Numbered from the stretch's first letter, positions 24,530-38,500 are shown. The stretch is 64,000 bases of DNA from Stenogyne calaminthoides (GCA_037126765.1 JBBCBC010000043.1:1116001-1180000), one strand, 5' to 3'. Numbers and translations: made by a program. The notes: generated by a model from the letters alone, not told the origin.

Positions 24530-24960
24530 TAATATAAATAATTAAACAACTAACCAATACTATATACAAAAATAAGATCAATTAAACTATTATTAAATTA
24601 AGCTAAATATACATCACAAATAATATATACACACAAACAACTAAGCCTGATTAAGCTAATTAAATATACTTAAAATATACAATTAGCATGCAAATTAAAT
24701 TAATATAAATATACAACTAATATTAGATACATTTATCATACAACAAAATACAACTAATAATTACTTAATACAATTACCATGCAAATTAAATTAAACTAAA
24801 TTAAATTATAATTTAAGCTAATACAACTAATACTAAATGAATACATAAAAAAAATACTAAATACGCAATAATTCTAATACTAAACAATATTAAAACAACT
24901 AATACAAATAATAAAATAACTAATGCTAAATAATAAAATAACTAATATTAATCAAATAAT
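24530..24960. repeat. Degenerate AT-rich simple repeat
   Basis: A loose array of AACTAATACTAAAT-like words, up to about 90% A+T, between the transposase start and the CACTA subterminal repeats. There is no coding potential. Confidence 0.6.
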
Positions 24961-25350
24961 CCGGACGAATAAAACCAAAGGTGAATTTTCTTCAATTTTA
25001 AGCCTCCCCAAAGCGAACCTCAATGAACGAAGAGGCATGTATATATAGTTGGGCTTAGTCAGTTTAAAGAGGCGGTGCCCTCGAACCAACAGGTCGGCTG
25101 TGTCGTACGATCCAGGGGACTTGGGGTGTGAGGGCCAACGCCCTCACCGGTCCACTCATGACCGTGTTCTGAAAATGTTGAGGGTAGTGACCCTCGATTT
25201 AGGCTTTCGTTTACCAAGGTATCGCCCTCATTAAATGTGTGACGGGTGGTACCCTCATTAAAACCCTGTTACATTTTATCCCTCGTTAAATCTTTGAAGG
25301 TTCTTTACCCTCGTTAATATCCTCGTTAAACTAGTATTTTTTTTGTAGTG

Positions 25351-28300
25351 TAACAATTTTTCTAAAAGTAGAAGGTGAATTGAAGGCTCGGGCTTGGACA
25401 TAAATAGTGCATGTTAAACAGTTTATTTTACCCCATTTCTTTTCCCATAATACAACCACTACATCAATCTCAAGTCAAATCACAAATATTTCACCATAGA
25501 TAAACAATAAGGTGAAGTATGTTAAATTTAAATCAGTTATTTACTCAAATCACAAATCACAACTTAAAATTCTTGAATGTGCCATCATCCCACAATATGA
25601 CCTTTTCCTACGATACAGCAAATAATTGGGGTTGTGATCCCGTAGCTCCAACTAGCATAGTGCAGACGGCTTGAAAACATGTTTAATTTGATCATTGACT
25701 TGCTACTTTAGAAGGAATACACAAATAAAATACTTAATTGGGCATAATTAATCTACCAGCAGAGAATTTAAATACAAATTAAATACTTGTACCAAGATTA
25801 ACATGCAGTAAGTTCAATAGAAAACCATTATATAAAAAAAATACCTGTCTAGCCGTGAAGTATACATCATATGAAGTTTCACTTAACAGAATATTCATTA
25901 TCAAATATTCAAGTTACCATTATAGCTGGTAATATTTAGGTGTCTCTCTCTACATCATGATCAATTTGCCCCAAATGCAAGTTAGGGAAATCATCTCCAC
26001 TCCCATTCGTCTAGCTTAGGGGAAATTTTATCATGTAATACAACAATTTGAACTGCATTTAGATCCTATTCAATGTCAGACAGTTAAAATTACATGCTTT
26101 GTTTCCTGAATAGCTAACATCAAACATCTTGAAACATATTTATTAAACCTGCTAAACATTACAAATTGAATAGATAAATTTATTTTACATCTTACGAGCA
26201 GAGTATTATAAATAGGTATAATTAACAACAATAAAACTTACAGGTAAGTGTTGTACATCCACCCATTCTTATAAGATCCAACGGGTCATCATCCGATTAT
26301 GCTATTCAATAACCAATTTACACCAATCATATCATGATGTTATTTAAATCCTCAAGATAATTTGAGACAAGTAGGTTGACATGGAAGAATTCGATTTGTA
26401 ACTAATACTTACTTTATAACTAAATAATTTATGTATTTAAAATATTTAAAAAATTCAAGTAAAACACATGAAAACAAATAGAAATATTAAGACGTTATTA
26501 TATAGACGGAAAGGGTGTCAAAAATTAATAACGCAATTATTGTGTGATTAATTATAATTAATAAATTATAAATTAATTCAAATTTAATTTTAAAAATCGA
26601 AAAAATATTAATAATTGTGTGGCATGGCACATTAGCGCGTTTCTGTATATTCTCTCTCAGCGTGCACAAGGACACGGTCAATAATACACAAAACGTCACA
26701 CATCTTTTAGATGTGTAGATTTAGCAATTAGATCAAAAGTAGGGTAAAAGTGAGTCCATACCTCGTTGAAGTTCCTAAAGCATTTTATTTTTCCTATTAT
26801 TCCCAAACCAATCAAACTAACATGAGAATCAAAAGGAGTACAAGAAAATAAAATGAAAAATCAATCATATGATGATATGATGCTTATAAGTGATTAATAT
26901 CTTATATACAGAAAAACAAAAAAAAAACCGATATTTTTAACTAAAAGAATTAAAAGCAGCAGTTTTCCCAATAAGAAACGATATAAGCTTTCAAAGGCTT
27001 GTAAAAAAAGGTCCTGCATCAATCTTCTTTTTTTTTTTATGTTTATAACTATTTCATTATTAATAAATAAGTCTTTTTTTTACAGATTAATAAGTCTATT
27101 AATATTCAGATTGCAGGTATCATAAAATAAAACAAATTTCAGAAATTATATATCAAATTTCTAAACTAAACACATTAAAGTTCAAAGGGACTCAGTTTTT
27201 GCCGAGATGAAAACTCAAAAAATCAAAAGACCTTTAAAATTCATAGATATTTTTCAGATCTGGAGCAGTTAATCCTATGACCCAAAAGAAAATAGTTGCA
27301 TCAAAAACATACTTGGGAACTGATGATATAATTAAGTACATCTACAAATATATATATATATATATGAACGGGAAATTACGAGGAATTTTTTGAAGCAGCT
27401 TTTTTTTTTCTTTTTTTTTGGGCTCCATCACCGCCTGATTCAAGCAAATCGAAGATCAGCTTCAATCAAACCCTAGCAATAATAAATGTGTTGTGTGAAT
27501 AATTTTTTCAGTCAATAGTAATTATTGTTAGAAATATTCAATTATAAAAATTTAAGATTAATATTGCAAGAAAATTTAAATGACACTAAAATTAATTATT
27601 TTGGGTATATATGATATAATGAAGAGAGAAAATATCAAAACAATATTTATTATATAAATATTCTAGTAGACTAAAAAGACATTAGGAAGAATGAGAGGGA
27701 GTAATTTAGAATAAGAAATGAATGAAAATATAGACATACAATATTAGAAAATAAAAATTATGATTATAATTGAATTAATTAAATTAATTAAATATTTAAA
27801 GTATTTAACTTAAAATTAATGATATAAAAACTATTTTCATTCTCGCTTAGTATATCGGGTTACATGCTAGTGATTTTTAAAAAGAATAAGAGGGGGATAT
27901 AAGTTAATAAATTATGGAATGATATTTAAAAATGAATTGTCTTAGAAACCTCTATGAATCTTCCAATAAATGTCTTCAGAAAAAGATGAGACGAAGAAAG
28001 TCCTTAGATAGACGCGATAAAAAAATTGGTAAAAGATAAGAATTAGAATATTTATATTAATGCTATTCTACAAAAGATTTACTGACATAGATTAAATTTA
28101 AAAAAACAATATTAGGAATTACAAATTATATTATTAATAATATCATAAATAAATTCTCATAAAAATCCAAAAGATTTGAAGTATCTTTTTAACCAAATGA
28201 ATAAAAAATTGATTCACCAATTAATATATAAGAGATAAATGGAAATATAGAGAGATCAAAATTAAATAATGAATTAATTAAAGATTAAAAAATTAAAAAA

Positions 28301-29575
28301 CTAATAATAATATCATAAATATCTTTTGATAAAAATCAGAGATTTTGAATAAAGTCACTTACATGAATTAGGGGCGAGATTCATCTTTAGTTGATAAAGT
28401 GATATTAAATGCATTAATTCCGCGAATTTCATGGATTGTTAAAAAAATTTATAATATTATTCAAACATTTAATCAATATAATTAATTAAATTACACTAAA
28501 TTATATCTTATAATAATTTAGAAAATAAATAATATGAGGGTATGAATACTCACCTATTAATTTTTGCTTCTTTTTTTTGTAGTCTGTGGTTTTGTGTCAT
28601 CCAAACTCATAAATTCAAATTTCAATTGTATGGACTTGAATATTTCCTTCACAATTATATATATTTAGTATTGTTTAATATAAAAAAAAATTATGACAAA
28701 TATTAGCAATTGTTGCATGATAAGATTAACTACAGCTCTCCTTCAAACAATTAGATTATTAAGATTTTTGTAATATATATTTGGCTAAATTTTGATACTT
28801 ATTAAGATAAGTAATAGATTTTATGATAAATTTTTTGGAAATATATATATTGCAAATCTTACAAAAATAAGATAAGATATAAATCTTTAAAGTTCTTCCA
28901 AACAAATTAATTTTTTTTTTCAGAAATTTTGTATAATAAATATTTGGCTGAAGTTAGATAATCTTTTGAACAAAGATAATTATTAAATTTTGGAAAAATA
29001 ATTATATAAATTTCTAATAATTTAAAATTCATAAGAAAAAAAACACAACATTTTTCTAACAACAAACAATATTATCATATACTCTCTGTTTTTTAAAAAA
29101 AAAATATTAGAGAGACTATGAGTTTTCTTTGAACAAAAGTACAACAACAATTATTTTAGCAAATGTGCACATTATTCATTAATGTATCAATATTCAGTGG
29201 AAAATTTTGATAAATTATAATTGCTTCTTTATCTCATTCTTGAAGCTTTCACTTGTAAATTGTATAGCCATTTACTTAGGAGTTCATTATTAGAAAAGTA
29301 TCTATATTATATCAACTTCATTGATCTTTAGTTGAGTTGACATTTTTCATCATCACAATTTAATAAACATTTGATCTTTTAGTTGGAGGACGTTTTCATC
29401 ATCACAATTACAATAAACACCTGGAAACCATGCGTAAACTCAAATTACTTACATCAATACTCCCTACAAAATTATCAATTTTAGTTACACAATTTCAATA
29501 AAAGCATTTATAACAAATTCAAAACTCAAAGTAATTTTTCTCAATATTCCACCTTATTATACATCAAATATTGTA
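25351..29575. other. AT-rich gene-free stretch
   Basis: No protein-like reading, LTR boundary or terminal repeat was seen on either strand. There is a (TA)n run at about 27348-27364, and several T/A homopolymers. The longest open frame (26699-26487, minus) is hydrophobic AT-driven noise. Confidence 0.6.
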
Positions 29576-29580
29576 ATATG

Positions 29581-31407
29581 GGTTGGGGAATTAATTGTCC
29601 TGATCTTCTAAATTGAATATTTAAATACAATTTAATTTAATAATTATTACTAAGCGTAAATATATCCTATATTAATTCAAATAATAATTTAACAACAAAT
29701 TATGCATAGGTCATCACATAAATCCACGATGCAAAATTACTAGGAATTTACGTAACTAACCTCTCGGGAGTGACAACTGCTAAGAAGAGATGAATATCCC
29801 GCTTCACCTGAACAAACCCCAAAGAGTCTTCTCAAGATTCCCTTCGTCCTTGTTCAACAATCAGAACCGGAAGGATGCTTGGCGAGCAGTTAAAAAGGAA
29901 AATAAATTCATATTTACTACCTTCGGATTTAATTTTTTCCAACACATGGAATTGCCTTTGAGGATGAAAAATTCATCTATTTATACTAAGGGGTGGTGGT
30001 CAAATTTTGACGAGGAATAAAATGGGAAAAATCTTTTTCTTGATCTCCAAGAAATCTTGGAATATTTCTCATATATTCTTTTCTCCATATTTAAAATATT
30101 CCACAAACGTCGTCTCTGTTGTTATGGATATTTTTAAAAATAAGACTAAGATTTTCAAGAGATTGAGATGTACTTGAATTTATGAGATATTCTTATATTC
30201 CAAGAATCACATATCTTCCATAATATCTTTAATCAAGGTCTTTTTCGTATTATTTTACTCATAATTTTCGTAAAATCACAAATAACAGTCAAGTTGGGAG
30301 TTTTCTTGAATTTAATGAGATAAACTTGTATTCCAAGAATACTTTATCTCATTCCATAAACAAAATTCAAAAAAATCTTTCTCCTCTTTAATTGTTTTAT
30401 TTTAAAAAAATACAAGAAAAATAAGCAACAATATTTTATTTTATTTTAAACACTTTTTTTCAAATTATTGGACTTTATCTTTGAAGCTTTCTTGAGGCTG
30501 CCTGGGAGAGAATTAAAATTGGATTCTAATGGACCCGAATTTCCAATATTGAGCCACAATATTATTATTCAAGCCCATAAATATTAATTAATCCACTACA
30601 TAATTAATATTGCATCTATCTTAACCCATATTACGCTTAATATGGTTCCCAAATATTATTTTCCGTGTTTAAGATTATCCATTAATTAATTTAAGCCCTT
30701 TGAAATATCTTCACATTAATTAATTTTTTTCCTTGGTTAGGAAATCCACTCAACATTATTATCCATAATAAAGCCAATTCCAACGCATTTAGTATGATAA
30801 AACTTCCGAAATACTCCCAATGGGACAAATCAAACAAGACGACTTGCACACCTATTCTCCGATTAAATCTTAGCAATCGCTATTAAATAATAATATTGTC
30901 CAAGATACAAGGTATTGAATCATTGATTCTCTACCCATCATAAGTCAAAAACAATAGTTATTAATTCCACACGATCCTATTTAAGGGACGTGATTAAGAA
31001 ATAACTAACCAATCGAGGTCTAATTCTTCTATATTTAGTAAGAAGAATTTATCCTCCCCGTAGTCCCTCTCCAAATACATGCATAATGCACTAGTACAAA
31101 ATATATTGGTCAAGACATGTCAAACCCCTTTACACTTCAACCTTCCACGATGGATTGTTCCATTTCATCTAGGTTATGAATTATGTACTTTAGTTACAAG
31201 GACTATTAATTTAATCTTCCTCAGGATCCGGTAACACTAAATTAACTACAATGTAATACGTACTAATTATTGAACAATTATGCAAAGAAATATATGTAAC
31301 GTTTAATAATATTTAAAACAACAAATATAAATAATTTATTCCAAAGAAATAATGAATTCATGCGGTTATACAAAGTAAAAAATATATTTTTCAGTATAAC
31401 TCCAACA
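29581..31407 (-). mobile_element. Solo LTR of copia family A
   Basis: This matches the LTRs of the copia element at 44-53 kb. The left edge is GGTTGGGGAATTAATTG (usual TGTTGGGG with two changes) and the right edge ...AACTCCAACA. Flanks are ATATG (29576-29580) and CTATG (31408-31412), a 5-bp target duplication with one mismatch. Orientation is minus, as for the 44-53 kb element. No internal domain is attached, consistent with LTR-LTR recombination. Open frames inside (29790, 30876) are not genes. Confidence 0.82.
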
Positions 31408-31665
31408 CTATGAATATAAAAGAAGAAACCATGTAATATACAAAACAAAATCAGGTGAACAAATTCATCAAATTAGAATATTCGTATTGAGTGCATGATA
31501 TATCTGTCCATGTGTCAACACATGTGCCCGACTGGTCATGTCACACCGAGATATGCATGCAATTTTGACTTGCTTTTAACTTACAACTCCATCTAAGATG
31601 AGGACCAAAACGATGAATGAATTCGTGGGGAATCCTCTGCATATTTTATAATATAAATAGGTTTA

Positions 31666-33352
31666 TATTGGGAAATTAGGGATATCCGGATCTATTCGAG
31701 ATGAATTTAAATACATATTTAAATTAATTAATTAATTAATAGCATGACTTAATCTTAAATCAATTCAACATAATAATTAAATAAGTAATTAAGCAACATG
31801 CGCACAAAAATCCAATATAAATCCCAAGATGCTAATCTGGGAGTTACGTAAATACTAACCTCTAAATGAGAGACAACTGTTGAGACGATGGATCAACCCA
31901 AAGTGTCTTCTCAAATATGTCCCACGTCCATGAACGTAATCCGGTGGAATGATTCTCAACGAACGATTTTAATTTAAAGGAGAAAATAAAAATATTTTTG
32001 CCACCACCTTTGATGATTTTTAATTTTTCCAACACATGGAATTGGGGATAAAAAATTCATCCCATATTTATAGAGCAAGGGGGGGACGAAAATTTGACCT
32101 AGTTGGGTCATTGGGAAATTTCCTTGCTTCTTCCTCAAGATACAATCTAGAATATATCCAATATATTCTATTTCCCAAAATATCTCCTAACAAAATCTTC
32201 TCCTCATTCCTGCCTTGCATTATTTTCGAAAATTTCAATGAAATAGGAAGAAAAAATATCTTTGACTTTTTTTGAATTTATGGGATAAACTTGTATCTCA
32301 AGAATACTTATTCCATAAAATCTTTTCAAGAAAATCTTCTCTCTCCTACTCATATCTTTCGAAAATAATTAGGAAAAATAGGCAATAATATTTTCTCCTC
32401 CTTTTCATTAATTGGACTTTAATTTGGGCTATTTGAGAGGTCTTTAGGAGAATTAAGATTGGACCTCCAATGGACTATGAAACTATAATATTTAGCCAAA
32501 ATATTATTCAAGCCCATTAATATTAATTTACTCCACTATAAAATTAATATTGAACTATCCATCTTAACCCACATTACGAAACTTCACAATAATATGGCTC
32601 CGGTCATTATTTTCCGTAGTTTAAGATTATCTTAGTCCACTAATTAATTAAGCCAACAACAAACTTTATATTAATTAATATATTTGTCCTTGAGTAAAGA
32701 TGTTTCAACATTATTATCCATACCGGAAATAAATTTTCACTTGCAAGATTTAGTATGATAAAGATTCGAGCCCAACAAGGACAAATCAAGAAAGACGCGG
32801 TTTGCACACGATTCTCAAATCGTATTAAATCTTAGCGATCGTCAAAATAACAGTAATATTGCCTTTGAGATATAATGTATTGAATCACAATGATTCTCTT
32901 CCCATCATAAGTCAAAGCAATAGTTATTAAGAACGGAGATTAAGAAATAACGCACCACTGAGGTCTAATTCTTGTATATTCAGCATCAAGAATTTATCCT
33001 CCCCAGAGGTCCTATTCAACCGATCGTCATGCACTAATGTAATTCTCTTGGTCAAGACAAGTCAATCTCGAGTTTACACTTCAACCGTTTCATGATGGAT
33101 TGTTCATTTCATCCAGGTTGTGAATTTGTATTTAATCACGAGAACTCGTTAATTTGATCTTCGCGATCCCGTATCACCAAATTAACTTCAACGTAATACG
33201 TATTTTCTTATCGAACGGGTTTGCAATAAATATATATAACATTCATTCATATTTAGTGCAACAATGATAAATAATTTATTTCAGTAAATAAATAAGAAAT
33301 TCGATTTGGTTATACAAAGTAAAAAATATACTTTTCAAAGATAACCCCATCA
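31666..33352 (-). mobile_element. Second solo LTR of copia family A, perfect TSD
   Basis: Again aligned end to end with the family LTR: left TATTGGGAAATTAGG, right ...ACCCCATCA. The flanking 5-mers are identical, GTTTA at 31661-31665 and at 33353-33357. At 1687 bp it is shorter than the roughly 1950 bp of the element at 44-53 kb, with internal deletions. It lies 258 bp from the first solo LTR in the same orientation but has its own duplication, so it was an independent insertion. Confidence 0.88.
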
Positions 33353-33357
33353 GTTTA

Positions 33358-34749
33358 ATCATCACAAATTTCAAAAATTTAATGTTAACGTTGATAAAAA
33401 ATTATAGAACAGAACTAACAATTGAAAAATTAATCGTGTCTTCTATAATAAGGAAAAAATCTCTGCTCATCGCTCATGAGTGATTCAGAATGTTCGAGGC
33501 ATTAACTGGTGACGTTGACATTATTATTTATGGTGCTGTAAAAACCAATAATAAGGTTAAAAAAAAAAGTATCAAAAGTAATTTTAAGAAAAGAAATAAC
33601 TGTTCGTTTTAATTTCTAGGTTCTGTGGTGGAGGACCAGTTTCCTCCTATATGAAAAACTATATTCATCAATGCATGAATGTGCTTAGAGATGGAAATTA
33701 CGGATTGAGTTGTTGACTAAAGAATCCACGGAAGTGAGGACGGATGGGTTAGGGTAAGAAGGGACCTAATAGATGATCTAAGAAGAAGATCACAATCATA
33801 CCATAATATTATAGGTGGTCTTACAACCCTTTACGAATTAGACTAAATAATTTCTCACTTCGATGGTCCAACCCCACCGATAAATGGATGACATTACGAA
33901 TGTGGAATGCGTGGTTTTTAACGACATATACTGTTATTTTAATGTCATTAATGACATTGCGAATAATATACTTGTCTTCCTGCAACCTTGGATCGAACTT
34001 GAGGACCTCTGACCAGGTGTTAGGGAACGTGGACAACAATAACCATTGAATTTTGGTAAGATAAACTATATGTTATTTTACTATTTTTTTTATTATGTGT
34101 TTTATTTAACATAACTATAATTTTTGAACTATAATTTAGTTGCATATGGAACCGGGTGATCATCTAGTACTGCCGATACCTTGCTTCTAGAAGGACTATC
34201 ATCACTCATCCTCAAATGGTTTAGATATACAATTTAAATACTGGATAGATCAATATAATATGTTGCACAATGCGGATAGACCGCGATGTGCTGCTAGATA
34301 TGGTTCTAATTTTCAGTATTAATTGTGTTTCATTAGCTTACTCAATTGTTATATACCATTTGTTTAAGTTAATTATGATTCTAATTTTCAATATTAATTG
34401 TGTTTCACTAACTTACTTAATTGTTCAACACTATTCGTTTAATATTGCATTTGTCGTTTACAAAACAGAAATTTTCAAATTAAAAAAAAAAGGCATCATG
34501 GGCCACACACGATATCCCTTTGTTATATCATGTGGCGGCTACGACATGTACAGTTGATGTCATGTGCCAGACATAGGGTGTATTTTCAGTCATAACTGAA
34601 GATCCAAAAGCATTTTTATAATTCAATTTGAGTCACACCATGAGAGGTTTCAAAACAATCCCATAACAGGGGCAAAAAAGTAATTTAAGCTCTTTCTTTT
34701 CTTTTCTTTTTTTTTTTTTTACCGTTTCGGTATGCTTATAGCAATAATG
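33358..34749. other. Intergenic, one direct repeat
   Basis: No gene recognised. A unit containing ATTAATTGTGTTTCA followed by CTTACT-AATTGTT is present twice (about 34314-34366 and 34390-34440). The open frame over it (34270-34557) reflects this repeat and has no protein-family character. Confidence 0.55.
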
Positions 34750-34751
34750 TA

Positions 34752-35490
34752 CAGTAAAACCTCAATAACTTTGGGGCCGAAGGATTTTATTAATTTATAG
34801 AGATATTATTATATCGATAAATTAATAATTTATTAATTTAAAGATGTTTTAACGTATATGCACAGTTAACCTTCAAAGTTCTAAATTCTTTGAATAACTT
34901 TAAGTATACATGCATAGTTATTGATGAAAATTAAATTAAAATACAAATGTACTAATAGAATTCCATGAATACAAACTCACGTGGAAGTTGGAATGACTTG
35001 TTTAAATTAATTGGTTTTGGAAAATATAAAAATATGGTTCATTGGATTAACATTTGTACATTGAATCATTGATAGAAATCAGCATTATATATTTATCCAT
35101 TGGAATCTTGGTAAATCACACACAAAAGAAGCATTGCAAGAATCAACAGCTCTTCATAACTTTTTGTTGCAGTACGAAAAGACAACGCCACAACTATTTG
35201 GTGCAGTAAGGAGATTTAAAGATGAGATCAACATAGATTTGAAGTTCAAGAAAAAACAAGTTACAGTAGATTCTTATTTTATTAAGTTGTCTTAAGAATA
35301 TTCAAGTGTATCATATATATGTATATGAATTATTTTTAATAATTATTAATTTATAGTTTCGTCGGGATCAATATATATACACTGGAATCTCAAAAAAATT
35401 ATTATCTTATAATTTTATTGATTGAGTCCCAAATTTATACTGATCCCAACTTGAGACCGGACAAATTATTAATTTTAACGAGGTTAATTG
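34752..35490 (+). mobile_element. pogo-like (Tc1/mariner) element remnant
   Basis: The left end CAGTAAAACCTCAATAA is typical of plant pogo-like elements of the Emigrant/Lemi1 type and is flanked by TA (34750-34751). The right end GAGGTTAATTG is its diverged inverse, also followed by TA (35491-35492). Subterminal AATTTATAGAG and GATAAATTAATAA words at the left are typical of the group. A transposase C-terminus is readable near the right end. At 739 bp it is an internally deleted copy. Confidence 0.75.
35092..35295 (+). pseudogene. pogo-like transposase C-terminal fragment
   Basis: An open plus-strand stretch ends with the stop TAA at 35293-35295 and reads ...ALQESTALHNFLLQYEKTT... followed by a lysine-rich KFKKKQVTVDSYF. 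I recognise this as close to the C-terminus of plant pogo/Tigger-type DDE transposases. About 65 codons remain, without helix-turn-helix or catalytic residues. The reading is still open and its last residues are conserved, so the element may be fairly young. Confidence 0.7.
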
Positions 35491-35555
35491 TAGTTTGGTA
35501 TATACTCAATACTAGTTGTCATCATCTTAAAAATTCTCAACACAAAACAAAACCC

Positions 35556-35567
35556 ATGGTAGGATAA
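35556..35567 (+). promoter_or_regulatory. Four-codon upstream ORF before the SerRS start
   Basis: ATG GTA GGA TAA lies 25 bases before the synthetase ATG, in the presumed 5' leader. Its ATG context (AACCCATGG) is good. Whether it is transcribed is inferred from proximity only. Confidence 0.4.
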
Positions 35568-35591
35568 CACAACCAACCAGAAGCAGCAGCC

Positions 35592-38500
35592 ATGGGAACA
35601 CAATCCTGCAACTTTAAGCTTTCTCCGTCTCCCATTTTCAAGCCCTTCAATCTCCCAACTTCCTCAACCCGTCTCCCCTCCGTATTTCGCTGCCGCCGCC
35701 GCCCTTCGCCGCTCCTCGTCGCATCCCTTTCCACCGCCGCTCCTCCACCCGCCACCGATGCGGACCCAGATGAGAATAAAGGTGCAATCTTTATGAACTC
35801 CTGATTATTTCCTTTTGTGGGTTTCATTTATTATCAATTACTGAATGGTATTTGCCCTTGTAGTAGAGAAGGCGCCTCAATGGAGAGCGGCCATTGATTT
35901 TAAATGGATAAGGGATAACAAAGCGGATGTTGCTGCAAACATCAAGAATCGTAATTCCAATGCTAATTTGGAAGCTGTTCTTGAGCTTTATGATAAATTG
36001 TTGAATGTTCAGAAGGTCAGGTTCTAGTTTTGGCCTATCAGTAGTTAATTTGTTTGTAATGCGCTTTTCTGTTGGAATTTTCGAATATTGTATTAATTTG
36101 TCAGTGATTAATTCTTCTCTGAAGAACCTGTTGATATGAAGAATGAGCTATTAGACCATTAATAATTAATGATGGTTTTAATCGCATGACAAAAGAGTTA
36201 GAGCCCGCTTGGTACTACTTGGGAAATGGTAATGGTTATGGGTATCATTTGATGGGTCAATCACTGTAGGGTTATTGATTGTATTGTTATTGCTTGGTTA
36301 GAACATCAACAATAGGTATTATTTGAGGAGGGTTGAGTAAGAGTGGAATTATGTAATGGAAGTTGGGTAATCAATTACTTTTCTTCTATTCCCATTACGG
36401 GTATCAAAACTACCAAACAATATTAATGGGAATAATTCCCATTACTCCTTCCATTACCCCAAAAATAAACGGCCCATAATCTATTTTGTATTGCTGCGAT
36501 GAAGTAATTGTGCTCTTTGGTCAGTTCATTTACATATGTGATGATAGTGGTGACAATTGATTTGCTGATTTCTTTTTAGAATTTGTCATGATAAGATGTT
36601 ACTATGGATGAGACCTTTAGCTTATTAAGGCACATCATAAGCAAATACTTAGTTCGAGATGCTAGTTTCGTATATCTTCACGCGTACTAATGTAGTGATG
36701 CTTATCTGGTTCACTGGTCATCTTCCTATAGCTGGCTTTGAGACACTTAAGAATCTCGTTCTTTTTGAGAAATTGTTGTGTTACTTGTTTATGCTATACC
36801 ATAACAATTGTTCAGTAAAAATAAGTTATGAGACTTTCTGTTCTCTTTATGTTTCAATAATTGTAAGATGAGTAGGTTTTAGATTTGCCCTTGTAGTAAC
36901 ATTGTGTAAGTTCCTGGTCTCTGGATAAATTGGTACCAAATTATCAAAAATGACAGATGTTAAAATACTAGTATTGAATAATATTGTGATGGGCTAGATT
37001 TGGTTACTAATTGTTCCTCACAGATTGCAGGAAGTCGAAAAGGCTTCATGGAGAGAGAAATGCAGTTGCAAACAAGATGAAGGCAAAATTAGAACCCTCT
37101 GAGCGTCAAAAACTCATTGAAGAAGGTGAGAGATATATACATATACTTACATGTTTGTACATGTCTTACCTGTAATCTGGTATTCACAATCTCGCTTGAG
37201 TCGCTCTAAGTTTGCTTTATCCAGGTAAAAGTCTCAAGGACAGTCTTGCCTCCTTGAAGAAGACCTTCTAAAAGTTACAGATTTAGCTGCAACAGGAAGC
37301 ACAATGTGTGCCAAATATGACGCATCCAGATGTCCCTGTTGGTGGAGAAGAGTCTTCTACTGTGAGAAAAACGGTAATGCTTTATTGCCTCTCTGCCTTC
37401 AACCTTATATTCTTCGCCTTTTTCTTCTCACTCCTCTCCCGATTTTACATAGGTTGGTAAACCTCGTGAGTTTGGATATGTAATAAAGGATCATGTCCAG
37501 CTGGGAAAAGATTTGGATTTGTTTGACTTTGATTCTGCTGCAGAGGTACTCTGTCAAACCACACGTGTTAAATTATTTAATATCGATCTGTTCAAATGAA
37601 GGATTAGAAGGGGGCTGAGTGTTAGAATTTAGAAATCCTATTTTTAAATTTGTAAAGAGGGTTCAAACTTTTGAACATATGTGTCCCCCCTGCCCCAACC
37701 CCCCCAACAAAAAAAAAAAAATTGTGCCATCAATTTCACCATTATGCTAAGTCTTTCAGGTTTATAAAATATCGCCCCTCAAAATCCCTGGTAGGATTAA
37801 ATTCATGCTTACCCTTATCTTTTGGAAGTAAAAAAATAACTACATTTGGTGAACACACATAAAAATAAAACAACTTCTTCTGTTACATATTCGCATAACG
37901 TTAGAATGACTGTGCAATTTGAGTTATAAAAGATTTTTAAGGGTTTTCTGCGTGGTTCTTCTTCGTTAAATTTTTTATCCTAGTTTTCTACCCCACCAGA
38001 AATTATTGCATTCCACCAGGTTTCGATATATATGAGTTGGTTTCTACACTTTAATGTAATCTGGATGTAGCCGTTTATATGATGATCGAGGACCTTCCTA
38101 GAAAATATAGAACTTATCATAACACTTACAAAAATACCCTGTAATCGTTAGAAAATGTTTCATTTGATCTATTCTATAGGTGAGCGGGTCTAAGTTCTAC
38201 TACCTGAAGAACGAAGCAGCTTTGTTAGAGATGGCCCTCGTAAACTGGGCTGTATCAGAAGTCATGAAAAAGGGCTTCACACCTCTTACAACACCAGAAA
38301 TTGTTCGATCTTCTGTTGTAGAGAAATGTGGTTTCCAACCCCGTGGAACCAACACACAGGTAATGCTTAATAGATGATAAGTGATGACCGTTTCATAAAC
38401 TAAAGCTGCTTTCATTTGAAATAATACATGGAACAAACCGTGGCAGGTTTATTCGATCGAAGGTAGTGATCAGTGCCTGATAGGAACTGCAGAAATTCCA

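Larger units (their letters stand above)
19110..25350 (-). mobile_element. Decayed CACTA (En/Spm) transposon
   Basis: The right end finishes TTTTTTTTGTAGTG at 25337-25350, the inverse of a CACTACAAAA terminus. Inside it a CCCTCRTTAA word repeats at 25225, 25252, 25280, 25308 and 25321. The same word in reverse orientation (GAGGGTTTTTAACGAG, GAGGGTTTTTATTAGG) occurs at 19144-19185, so those are the opposite subterminal repeats. GCCCTCA and GCCGAGGGG words continue to about 19350. Between the ends lies a minus-strand TNP2-type transposase. The left terminal CACTAC itself is not found, so the left coordinate is approximate. Coding is broken many times, so the element cannot be autonomous. Confidence 0.8.

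Noticed and set aside
2698..25350. A single 22.6-kb CACTA element from CACTACAAGAAAA at 2698 to TTTGTAGTG at 25350
   Set aside because: The subterminal repeats of the two ends differ (GCAACGAAATT type against CCCTCRTTAA type), the flanking triplets AGG and TAA do not match, and the NRAMP gene lies between.
34270..34557. 95-codon hydrophobic frame that looked like a repeat membrane protein
   Set aside because: Caused by a direct DNA repeat in AT-rich sequence.
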